From contig JAFVEF010000032.1 in assembly GCA_017478105.1 (NCBI GenBank), forward strand, positions 1 to 32,474: a stretch of 32,474 nucleotides of DNA, written 5' to 3'. The translations under genes were made by a program, and so were the position numbers. The notes below the pieces were generated by a model. The model worked only from the letters and a program-made list of their open reading frames with translations, searched no databases and was not told the DNA's origin. Of this stretch, positions 6,754 to 14,098 are shown piece by piece (the stretch's first letter is position 1; each line of letters opens with the position of its first letter). Source of the stretch: Bacilli bacterium. Its GTDB lineage: Bacteria > Bacillota_I > Bacilli_A > RF39 > UBA660.

Positions 6754-8658
6754 ATGGCAAAATATGATGCTTCATCAATTAAGATTCTAGAAGGTTTAGA
6801 AGCAGTAAGAAAACGTCCTGGTATGTATATCGGTTCAACAGATAGAAGAGGGCTTCATCATTTAATTTGGGAGATAGTAGATAACTCTGTTGATGAGGCT
6901 ATAAATGGATATGGTGATTATATTAAAATAACACTTCATAAAGATAAATCAGTAAGTGTAGAAGATCATGGTCGTGGTGTACCGACAGGAATGCATGAGT
7001 CGGGAAAAAGTACTCCAGAAGTTATATATACAGTTTTGCATGCTGGTGGTAAATTTGAAAGTGATGGTTATAAAGTATCAGGTGGTCTACATGGAGTTGG
7101 TTCAAGTGTTGTTAATGCACTATCTAAATGGATGGAAGTAACAATCAAAAGAGACAAAGAAGAATCATTCATAAGATTTGAAAACGGTGGGCATGTAAAA
7201 GTGCCTTTAAAAAAGATAGGTACTACAAATAAAACAGGGACAACAGTTCGTTTTATGCCAGATGATGAAATATTTACAAATACTAATTTTTCATACACTA
7301 CAGTATGTGAAAGAATGCAAGAGTCTGCATTCTTACTAAAAGGTATTACTATTGAAGTAGTAGATGAAGAAGATGAAAGAGATATTAAATATCATTATGA
7401 TAGAGGAATTGAAGAATTCGTAGAAGAATTAAATAAAGGTAAAAACACTCTTCATAAAGTATTATCTTTTCAAGGAACAAAAGATAAAATAGATGTTGAA
7501 ATATCAATGCAATATACAGATACTTATAATGAGAACATAGTATCATTTGTTAATAATGTAAAAACTATAGATGGTGGATCACACGAAGTTGGTTTTAAAA
7601 CAGCTCTAACAAGAGTATTTAATGATTATGCTAAAAGTAATGGCTTTGTAAAAGAAAAAGATAAAGCTTTTGAAGGTAGTGATGTTCGTGAAGGACTAAC
7701 TGCTGTAATAAGTTTAAAAATACCAGAAGGAATTCTTCAATTTGAAGGACAGACTAAAGGTAAATTAGGTACTCCTGCAGCTAAAAATGCTGTAGAACAA
7801 ATTGTTACAGAACAATTAAGAGTATACTTAGAAGAAAATAAAGCTATTGCAACTGAGATTATAAATAAAAGTTTAAAAAGTAAAATAGCTCGTGAAGCAG
7901 CAAGAAAAGCCAGAGAAGAGGCCAGAAAAGGAACAAAGAAAAATAATAAAGAAAGATCATTGTCTGGAAAACTTGCTCCCGCTCAAAGTAAAGATAAAAC
8001 AAAAAATGAATTATTCTTAGTCGAGGGAGATTCTGCAGGTGGTTCTGCAAAACAAGGAAGAGATAGACGTTATCAAGCCATTCTTCCACTCCGTGGTAAA
8101 GTATTAAATACCGAAAAGACAAAAGAAGATGACATATTAAAAAATGAAGAAATTAATACAATGATATATACAATAGGTGCAGGCTATGGATCTAACTTTG
8201 ATATAAAAGACTGTGAATATAATAAAGTAATAATAATGTCCGATGCTGATGAAGATGGAGGACATATACAGTGTCTATTATTAACATTCTTTTATCGTTA
8301 TATGAAGCCATTGATAGAAGATGGACGTCTTTTTGTAGCTCTACCACCATTATTTAAAATACAAAGTGGTAAAACAGTAGAATATGCCTACACCGTAGAA
8401 GAAATGAAAGAAAAATCACGTGGAAAAAAGTGTGATATTCAAAGATACAAAGGACTTGGTGAAATGAACGCCGATCAATTATGTGAAACAACTATGAAAC
8501 CAGGTAGTAGAACACTAATAAGAGTAAATATAGAAGATGCTCAATTAGCCGAAAAACGTGTATCTATTCTAATGGGAGATGATGTTCCACCACGTAAAGA
8601 ATGGATAGAAGAAAATGTTGAATTCTCCCTAGAAGATGACTATGTAATAAGCCAATAA
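6754..8658 (+). CDS. parE: DNA topoisomerase IV subunit B (ParE)
   Basis: ATPase subunit of topoisomerase IV, which unlinks replicated chromosomes together with ParC. The 634-aa protein has a GHKL ATPase domain (EIVDNSVDEA with Glu40 and Asn44; DHGRGVPTG at 71-79; GGLHGVGSSVVNAL), a transducer domain with the QTKGKLGT switch-lysine loop, and a TOPRIM domain with FLVEGDSAGGSA (acidic Glu424) and SDADEDGGHI (Asp497, Asp499, Asp501; the family usually reads DADTDGAHI), plus a C-terminal RYKGLGEMN motif. Length and the ParC downstream favour ParE over GyrB. It has its own promoter at 6693. In most Bacillota parC follows immediately; here a DinD-like gene intervenes. No terminator follows. Confidence 0.93.
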   Translation: MAKYDASSIKILEGLEAVRKRPGMYIGSTDRRGLHHLIWEIVDNSVDEAINGYGDYIKITLHKDKSVSVEDHGRGVPTGMHESGKSTPEVIYTVLHAGGKFESDGYKVSGGLHGVGSSVVNALSKWMEVTIKRDKEESFIRFENGGHVKVPLKKIGTTNKTGTTVRFMPDDEIFTNTNFSYTTVCERMQESAFLLKGITIEVVDEEDERDIKYHYDRGIEEFVEELNKGKNTLHKVLSFQGTKDKIDVEISMQYTDTYNENIVSFVNNVKTIDGGSHEVGFKTALTRVFNDYAKSNGFVKEKDKAFEGSDVREGLTAVISLKIPEGILQFEGQTKGKLGTPAAKNAVEQIVTEQLRVYLEENKAIATEIINKSLKSKIAREAARKAREEARKGTKKNNKERSLSGKLAPAQSKDKTKNELFLVEGDSAGGSAKQGRDRRYQAILPLRGKVLNTEKTKEDDILKNEEINTMIYTIGAGYGSNFDIKDCEYNKVIIMSDADEDGGHIQCLLLTFFYRYMKPLIEDGRLFVALPPLFKIQSGKTVEYAYTVEEMKEKSRGKKCDIQRYKGLGEMNADQLCETTMKPGSRTLIRVNIEDAQLAEKRVSILMGDDVPPRKEWIEENVEFSLEDDYVISQ

Positions 8659-8663
8659 GCCTC

Positions 8664-8692
8664 TTGACATTCGAATATATGTATGATAATTT
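8664..8692 (+). promoter_or_regulatory. Promoter of DinD-like gene
   Basis: TTGACA (8664-8669) with, 17 nt on, TAATTT (8687-8692) preceded by TG at 8684-8685, an extended -10 arrangement. The -10 is not consensus. It lies 5 nt after the parE stop codon and could also drive parC. Confidence 0.55.
8672..8685. promoter_or_regulatory. Candidate LexA (SOS) box
   Basis: CGAATATATGTATG matches 11 of 14 positions of the Bacillus subtilis LexA/DinR box CGAACATATGTTCG. It lies exactly in the spacer between the -35 and -10 of the DinD-like gene, where a repressor would block RNA polymerase. The DinD resemblance of the downstream product supports SOS control. The AT-rich background makes partial matches easier, so this is tentative. 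Confidence 0.4.
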
Positions 8693-8729
8693 CAAATTAG
8701 AGATTAACTATATATAGGGGGAAATGTCA

Positions 8730-9560
8730 ATGAATAATAAAATAGAACTAATTTCTAATCTTTTTGAAGGACACGAAATTCGCTGTCTTTGGGATTCAAA
8801 TAAAGAAGATTATTGGATAAGCGTAGTTGATGTTATAGAAGTGTTAACTGGAACCAACTATCAAAAATCTAGAAACTACTGGAAAGTATTAAAAAGCAGA
8901 TTATCAAAAGAAGGAAGCCAGTTGGTTACAATTTGTAACCAACTAAAAATGAAATCATCTGATGGAAAATATTATCTGCAAGATACTTTGAATACAGATG
9001 GAATATTTAGGTTGATAGAATCAATACCATCAAAAAAAGCTGAGCCATTTAAAATATGGCTTGCTAATCTTGGCAAAGAAAGAGTAGATGAAGTGTTTGA
9101 TCCATCATTGGGAATTGATAAGATGATAGATTTTTATCTAAATAAAGGCTATTCACTAGAATGGATAAAAGAAAGAATAGATGCAATTATAAATAGAAAA
9201 AAGCTCACACAAACATGGAAGAGTCATGGTATAAGTGATAGCAGTGAATATGCAATATTAACTAATGAAATATATAAGACTTGGTCTGGAATGACTGCTA
9301 AAGAATATAAAGAATATAAAAATATTAGAAAAGAAAGTCTAAGAGACAATATGTCTGATTTAGAAATACTTCTTACTAATATTGGTGAAGTGGCAACCAG
9401 GGAATTAACAAATACTCATCATCCAATAGGTTTAGAACAAAATAAACTAATATCAGAAGTTGGTGGAGGAATTGCTAAAAACACCAAAAAAGATTTAGAA
9501 GAAAAACTGGGAAAAACAGTTATAAACAGTAATAATAAAATGATAGATAATTATAAATAG
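8730..9560 (+). CDS. BRO-N / DinD-like protein between parE and parC
   Basis: Protein of 276 aa with a BRO-N type domain (about 1-115; WISVVDVIEVLTG, EGSQLVTICNQLK, IESIPSKKAEPFKIWLA), as in phage antirepressors. The C-terminal half (about 165-276; EYAILTNEIYKTWSGMTAKEYK, TRELTN, EVGGGIAKNTKKDLEEKLGKT) resembles E. coli DNA-damage-inducible protein D, whose product inhibits RecA filament assembly. The start is ATG 8730, 8 nt after GGGGG; ATG 8724 is too close to it. A candidate LexA box overlaps the promoter. It is inserted 71 nt after parE and 14 nt before parC, so parC is probably co-transcribed with it. A perfect 11-bp inverted repeat lies in its coding sequence (8920-8944). Family firm; DinD function is inference. 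Confidence 0.8.
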   Translation: MNNKIELISNLFEGHEIRCLWDSNKEDYWISVVDVIEVLTGTNYQKSRNYWKVLKSRLSKEGSQLVTICNQLKMKSSDGKYYLQDTLNTDGIFRLIESIPSKKAEPFKIWLANLGKERVDEVFDPSLGIDKMIDFYLNKGYSLEWIKERIDAIINRKKLTQTWKSHGISDSSEYAILTNEIYKTWSGMTAKEYKEYKNIRKESLRDNMSDLEILLTNIGEVATRELTNTHHPIGLEQNKLISEVGGGIAKNTKKDLEEKLGKTVINSNNKMIDNYK

Positions 9561-9574
9561 AAAGTAGTGATATC

Positions 9575-12130
9575 GTGGCAAAAAAGAAAACTGAAACACA
9601 AGAAATAATTGAGAAGATATTTGACTATACTTTGGAAGATATCATGGGTGAAAGATTTGGAAGTTATTCAAAATACATCATCCAAGATCGTGCAATTCCA
9701 GATGCAAGAGATGGATTAAAACCAGTTCAAAGAAGAATTCTATACTCAATGCATAAAGAAAAAAATACATATGATAGAGGATATCGAAAAAGTGCCAAAA
9801 CAGTAGGAGATGTAATTGGTAATTACCATCCACATGGTGATACATCAATATATGATGCCATTGTAAGAATGTCTCAACCTTGGAAAACTAGACTTCCTTA
9901 TATTGATATGCATGGTAATAATGGATCAATCGATGGTGATAGTCCAGCAGCTTATCGTTATACAGAAGCCCGTCTTTCCAAAATAGCTAATGAAATGCTA
10001 AGAGATATCGAAAAAGACACAGTTGAATTTGCACCAAACTTTGATGATACAACAATAGAACCAACTGTATTACCTGCCAGATTTCCGGCATTACTTGTCT
10101 ATGGAGCCCAAGGTATCTCTGCTGGATATGCAACAAATATTCCACCTCATAACTTAGGTGAAGTTATCGATGCAACAATTCATAGAATCGATAATCCAAA
10201 TTGTTCTCTAGATACACTTATGAAATATGTTAAAGGACCTGACTTTCCAACAGGAGGAATCGTTGAAGGAATATCTGGAATAAAAGATGCCTATGAAACT
10301 GGACGTGGAAGAATAATAATTAAAAGTAGATATACAATAGAAAAAGAAAAAGGAACTCCACAAATTGTTATTTCCGAAATACCATTTGAAGTTAATAAAT
10401 CACAAATGGTAAAAAAGATAGATGATATAAGAATTGATAAAAAAGTAGAAGGTATTGTTGAAGTAAGAGATGAATCAGCTGCCGATGTACGTATCGTAAT
10501 TGAATTAAAGAAAAATGCTAATACTGAACTAATTATCAATTATTTATTAAAAAATACTGACATGCAAATTAGTTACAATTTTAATGTCGTATCAATAGTT
10601 AATAGAAGACCTAAACTTTTAGGATTAAGAGAAGCTCTAGATGCTTTTATAAATCATCAAAAAGAAGTCGTAAAAAGAAGAACGGCCTTTGATTTAGCTC
10701 ATGCAAAAGCAAGATTTCATATAGTAGAAGGACTAATTAAATGTATTTCTATCTTAGATGAAGTTATCAGAGTAATAAGAGCCAGTAAAAATAAGCCAGA
10801 TGCAAAAGATAACTTAGTAAAAGAATTTGCTTTTTCAGAAGCACAAGCAGAAGCAATAGTAACATTACAACTATATAGATTAACTAATACTGATGTAGTT
10901 GCCTTAGAAGAAGAATTAAAAGATTTAGAAAAGAAAATTTCTATTTGGGAACAAATTCTTAACAATGAAGCTGCTCTAAAACATGTAATGAAAAAAGAAT
11001 TACAAAATATTAAAAAAGAATATGTAACACCAAGATTAACTGATATTAAAGATGAAATAACTGAAATTAAAATAGATGAAACAGAAATGATTCCAAAAGA
11101 AGATGTAGTAGTCGCAATTACTAAAGATGGCTATATAAAAAGAACATCATTTAGAAGTTATACATCTACTAATAAAGAAGATATTACTTTAAAAGAAAAT
11201 GACTATATTATTGGTTTATATGAAATGAATACTATAGATACATTATTAGTATTTACATCAGGTGGTAATTACCTACATATACCAGTTCATATAATTCCTG
11301 ATTTGAAATGGAAAGATATGCCAAAACATGTAAGTAATGTAATTGAACTACCTGCTGAAGAATCAGTTGTCTCTGCAATACCAGCATATGACTTTAAGAG
11401 TGATAAAAATATAATAATTATTACTAAAAATGGTATGATTAAACGTTCTAAATTAAAAGAATTTAAACTACAAAGATATAATAAAGCCACTAGTTGTATG
11501 AAACTAAAAGATAATGATTTAGTAATAAGTGCTATAGAAGAAAATTATGACACTATCTTCCTAACAACCAATACTGGTTATGGATTATCTTTTAAAACAG
11601 AAGAAATACCTCTTGTTGGAGTAAAAGCTAGTGGAGTAAAAGCCATGAAATTAAAAGATGATTATCTAGTAAGTAGTAATAACTTCTCATATAATGAACA
11701 TGAATTTATTTCTGTAATAACTACTAAAGGTACAGGAAAAAGAGTAAGATTACAAGAATTTGAATTGTCAACACGTACTAGAAGAGGAATTCAAATAATT
11801 CGTGAAGTAAAATCAAATCCATATATCATTTTAAATACCTTTATAACAGATTCTAGAAATCAACTTGGTCTAAAAAATGGTGATATTAAAATTATAAAGA
11901 ATACTGAACTACCTATAACAGATCGTTATTCTACAGGAAGTCAAATAATAAAACATCAATTAACAGATGCCTTTGTAGTATCAGAATTAAGAACTATAAA
12001 GAAAGAACAAGAATCATTAATTGATAATAATAATGAAATACAAGAAGAAAAGAAAGAGACTAAAAAAGATAAAATATCACTACAAGAAATAGATGATAGA
12101 TTAATGACTATAGATGACTTTCTAAAATAA
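9575..12130 (+). CDS. parC: DNA topoisomerase IV subunit A (ParC)
   Basis: DNA-cleaving subunit of topoisomerase IV, 851 aa. The N-terminal breakage-reunion domain begins GERFGSYSKYIIQDRAIPDARDGLKPVQRR, with the catalytic tyrosine Tyr129 in RYTEARLS. The C-terminal part contains beta-pinwheel repeats (for example the segments around TKDGYIKRTS and TKNGMIKRSK). The IIQDRAIPDARDGLKPVQRR and RKSAKTVGDVIGNYHPHGD segments are typical of ParC rather than GyrA. The start is GTG 9575 with a weak RBS, 14 nt after the DinD-like gene; MAKKK is a usual ParC beginning. In the quinolone-resistance region the residues equivalent to E. coli Ser80 and Glu84 are Thr90 and Asp94. A highly charged 50-residue tail follows the last repeat. 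A terminator follows at 12136. Confidence 0.94.
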   Translation: MAKKKTETQEIIEKIFDYTLEDIMGERFGSYSKYIIQDRAIPDARDGLKPVQRRILYSMHKEKNTYDRGYRKSAKTVGDVIGNYHPHGDTSIYDAIVRMSQPWKTRLPYIDMHGNNGSIDGDSPAAYRYTEARLSKIANEMLRDIEKDTVEFAPNFDDTTIEPTVLPARFPALLVYGAQGISAGYATNIPPHNLGEVIDATIHRIDNPNCSLDTLMKYVKGPDFPTGGIVEGISGIKDAYETGRGRIIIKSRYTIEKEKGTPQIVISEIPFEVNKSQMVKKIDDIRIDKKVEGIVEVRDESAADVRIVIELKKNANTELIINYLLKNTDMQISYNFNVVSIVNRRPKLLGLREALDAFINHQKEVVKRRTAFDLAHAKARFHIVEGLIKCISILDEVIRVIRASKNKPDAKDNLVKEFAFSEAQAEAIVTLQLYRLTNTDVVALEEELKDLEKKISIWEQILNNEAALKHVMKKELQNIKKEYVTPRLTDIKDEITEIKIDETEMIPKEDVVVAITKDGYIKRTSFRSYTSTNKEDITLKENDYIIGLYEMNTIDTLLVFTSGGNYLHIPVHIIPDLKWKDMPKHVSNVIELPAEESVVSAIPAYDFKSDKNIIIITKNGMIKRSKLKEFKLQRYNKATSCMKLKDNDLVISAIEENYDTIFLTTNTGYGLSFKTEEIPLVGVKASGVKAMKLKDDYLVSSNNFSYNEHEFISVITTKGTGKRVRLQEFELSTRTRRGIQIIREVKSNPYIILNTFITDSRNQLGLKNGDIKIIKNTELPITDRYSTGSQIIKHQLTDAFVVSELRTIKKEQESLIDNNNEIQEEKKETKKDKISLQEIDDRLMTIDDFLK

Positions 12131-12135
12131 TAATT

Positions 12136-12161
12136 AAAGCATAACATTGTTATGCTTTTTT
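12136..12161 (+). terminator. Intrinsic terminator after parC
   Basis: Ten-bp perfect stem AAAGCATAAC / GTTATGCTTT (12136-12145 / 12149-12158), loop ATT, then T-run. Confidence 0.85.
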
Positions 12162-12162
12162 A

Positions 12163-12191
12163 TTGACAAAAAAACACTCAATTAGTATACT
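12163..12191 (+). promoter_or_regulatory. Promoter of surface-protein gene
   Basis: Consensus TTGACA (12163-12168), 17-nt spacer, TATACT (12186-12191), then AGAGGTGG and the ATG at 12212. A second TATAAT at 12192-12197 is badly spaced. Confidence 0.75.
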
Positions 12192-12211
12192 TATAATAGA
12201 GGTGGTATATC

Positions 12212-13486
12212 ATGAGACAAAGATACCTATATGCTGTTTTATTCGTTATTTTATTAACGCTTTCATTAGGTTATGCCCTCCTAACTACTAATTTAAACAT
12301 AGTAGGAACAACAGTAGTAAAAGATAATAAATGGGATATTTATTTTGATAATGTTCAAGTAAAGTCTGGCAGTGTTACGGCATCTACTCCAGTAATAGAT
12401 ACTGCTAAAACTACAGTATCTTATAGTGTAACTTTGAATTTACCAGGAGATTATTTTGAATTTACAGTTGATGCAGTTAATGATGGAACAATAGATGGAA
12501 TGATATCAACAATATCAAATAAACTAAATGGAACAGAAATCACAACACTTCCAAATTACTTAGAATATAGTGTTTCTTATTCTGATGGAATAGCTATTCA
12601 AAATAATCATCTATTAGAAGCAGGAAAGACTGAAACCTACAAAGTAAGAGTAGGCTATAAAAAAGATATAAGTGCAACAGATTTACCAAGTACAGAACAA
12701 ACACTAAATTTATCATTTTCAGTAACTTATGTTCAAGCAGATGATAATGCCGTTAAGCCAGATCATCCGGAATCATTTGAAACAGATTCATGGAATACAA
12801 TAGTTAACGCAGTAAAAACAGGAAATACTAGTGTTTATAATGTCGGAGATACTAAGACAGTAGATATGGGAACACTTGGAACTCATACATTAAGAATAGC
12901 TAATAAATCAACACCAACAGAGTGTTCTACAACAGGATTTAGTCAAACTGCTTGTGGTTTTGTCTTAGAATTCGCCGATATAATCACAACTCATAATATG
13001 AATTCTACAAGTACAAATGTAGGAAGTTGGCCAGCAAGTGAAATGAGAACATATGTAAATACTGATATTTATAATGCCCTACCAACAGAATTAAAAAATG
13101 GAATAATAGATACAATAGTAGTATCCGGACATGGAGATACTTCTGGAGAGACAAACTTCACATCAACTGATAAACTATATTTACTATCAACACATGAAGT
13201 ATGGGAAGATGTAGATGGAAATACAAGTGGTGGAATAGACTGTTATGATACAGCCTATAATAATACAAGACAATTAGATTATTACGCAGGTTTAAATGTC
13301 ACAACATCAAGTTACTCAGGAGCAATTAAACAACTAAATGGTACAAACTCTTATTGGTGGCTGCGCTCGGCTAGTTCTTATACTATTAGTACGGGCAATT
13401 TTAACGATGTGAACAGCTATGGCTGGTGGGATAGCGCCAGTGCTTATTATGCTGATGGCGTCTCACCGGCTTTTAGAATTGGATAA
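12212..13486 (+). CDS. Anchored surface protein with lectin-like variable domain
   Basis: A 424-aa exported protein. Residues 5-24 form a hydrophobic signal/anchor, followed by GYALLTTNLNIVGTT. Residues about 35-175 are a Thr/Ser-rich beta-sandwich resembling TasA/camelysin-type modules (KWDIYFDNVQV, LPGDYFEFTVDAVNDGTIDG, LEAGKTETYKVRVGY). After a short linker, residues about 190-424 look like a DUF6273 / C-type-lectin-like domain (GTHTLRIAN, WPASEMRTYVNTDIYNALP, KLYLLSTHEVW, YWWLRSA, GVSPAFRIG). The final ~120 bp have a sharply different composition and NNY codons, as in a DGR variable repeat. It has its own promoter and terminator, so it is monocistronic. Likely role: cell-surface ligand-binding protein whose binding face may be hypermutated. 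No reverse transcriptase is nearby; lectin fold and DGR targeting are inference from motifs. Confidence 0.8.
   Translation: MRQRYLYAVLFVILLTLSLGYALLTTNLNIVGTTVVKDNKWDIYFDNVQVKSGSVTASTPVIDTAKTTVSYSVTLNLPGDYFEFTVDAVNDGTIDGMISTISNKLNGTEITTLPNYLEYSVSYSDGIAIQNNHLLEAGKTETYKVRVGYKKDISATDLPSTEQTLNLSFSVTYVQADDNAVKPDHPESFETDSWNTIVNAVKTGNTSVYNVGDTKTVDMGTLGTHTLRIANKSTPTECSTTGFSQTACGFVLEFADIITTHNMNSTSTNVGSWPASEMRTYVNTDIYNALPTELKNGIIDTIVVSGHGDTSGETNFTSTDKLYLLSTHEVWEDVDGNTSGGIDCYDTAYNNTRQLDYYAGLNVTTSSYSGAIKQLNGTNSYWWLRSASSYTISTGNFNDVNSYGWWDSASAYYADGVSPAFRIG
13355..13483 (+). other. Candidate DGR variable repeat (VR)
   Basis: Covers residues 382-424 of the surface protein. By hand count bases 13355-13470 are about 51% G+C (59/116), against about 30% in flanking DNA. 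Codons CTG CGC TCG and repeated GGC/AGC/AAC occur here although neighbouring genes use TTA, AGA and TCA. Of the 30 codons for residues 388-417, 26 end in C or T (NNY), compared with 14 of the 30 preceding residue 382. AAY template codons mutated at A by a DGR would give this pattern. The conserved frame YWWLRSA...GVSPAFR matches known DGR variable proteins. No template repeat or reverse transcriptase was found in the window. Confidence 0.55.
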
Positions 13487-13500
13487 TAGTGATTTGTTAT

Positions 13501-13526
13501 AGACACATTTGATATGTGTCTTTTTT
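13501..13526 (+). terminator. Terminator / hairpin downstream of VR
   Basis: Eight-bp perfect stem AGACACAT (13501-13508) / ATGTGTCT (13514-13521), 5-nt loop TTGAT, then six T. It acts as a plausible terminator. DGR targets often need a hairpin just after the variable repeat, so a second role is possible. Confidence 0.75.
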
Positions 13527-13533
13527 GTATGAT

Positions 13534-13562
13534 TAGACAAATAATTGAAAATACTATATAAT
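13534..13562 (+). promoter_or_regulatory. Promoter of yqeG-yqeH
   Basis: TAGACA (13534-13539), 17-nt spacer, TATAAT (13557-13562), then AGGAGTGG and the ATG at 13580. Confidence 0.7.
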
Positions 13563-13579
13563 ATTATAGGAGTGGTTTT

Positions 13580-14098
13580 ATGAGTTATTTTAAACCGGAT
13601 TGTTATAAAAAGAATATATTTGAAATAGATTATAAGAAATTAAAAAAGATTGGTATTAAGTGCCTTATTTTTGATTTGGATAATACTTTAGGATTAGTAT
13701 CTAATAAGAATTGTCCGGATGAAGCTGTTAAACTTATTAAAAAGTTGAAGAAAGATTTTATTGTAGAAATATGTTCTAATAATACAACTGGTAGATTAAA
13801 ACCATATTTAGATGAATTAGAGATAGATGGTGTTTCTTGGAGTTTTAAACCTTCTATTAAAGGAGTTTATAAAATTAGAAAGAAATATAATCTTAATAAA
13901 AAAGAAATGTGTATAATAGGAGATCAGATTGTTACTGATATATTTACTGGTAAAAGATATGGTATATATACAGTATTGGTTGATCCACTTGGAGTAAAAG
14001 ATTTGAAAATAACTAGTTTAAATAGAGTTATTGAGAATTTTATTTTAAAAAGATATAAAAAGAAGAATATATTTGAGAGAGGTAGTTATTATGGATAA
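13580..14098 (+). CDS. yqeG: YqeG family HAD-IIIA phosphatase
   Basis: HAD-superfamily phosphatase of the YqeG subfamily (172 aa, normal length). The nucleophile motif FDLDNTLG places Asp32 and Asp34. Motif II is the CSNNTTGR stretch, and motif IV is GDQIVTDIFTGKRYG, with the acidic residues intact. Substrate is unknown; in Bacillus the gene is adjacent to yqeH and the pair is conserved, so a link to ribosome assembly is usually assumed. The gene starts a two-gene operon with a clear promoter at 13534, and its last 8 bases overlap the start of yqeH, which implies translational coupling. From this gene onwards codons favour T in the third position, unlike the genes to the left. Confidence 0.9.
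   Translation: MSYFKPDCYKKNIFEIDYKKLKKIGIKCLIFDLDNTLGLVSNKNCPDEAVKLIKKLKKDFIVEICSNNTTGRLKPYLDELEIDGVSWSFKPSIKGVYKIRKKYNLNKKEMCIIGDQIVTDIFTGKRYGIYTVLVDPLGVKDLKITSLNRVIENFILKRYKKKNIFERGSYYG

Noticed and set aside
7859-8122. Open frame on the - strand inside parE
   Set aside because: Shadow of a conserved coding region; the product is low complexity (Phe/Leu-rich) with no RBS. Similar antisense frames at 4594-4806, 7068-7298, 10291-10539, 10717-10965, 11287-11490, 11956-12147, 17378-17566 and 22598-22819 were dismissed for the same reason.
12192-12197. TATAAT as -10 for the surface protein
   Set aside because: It is 23 nt from TTGACA; TATACT at 12186 has the right 17-nt spacing.
13440-13620. 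Replication origin at the skew switch
   Set aside because: No dnaA, dnaN, DnaA-box cluster or AT-rich unwinding array seen; the intergenic space is under 100 bp.
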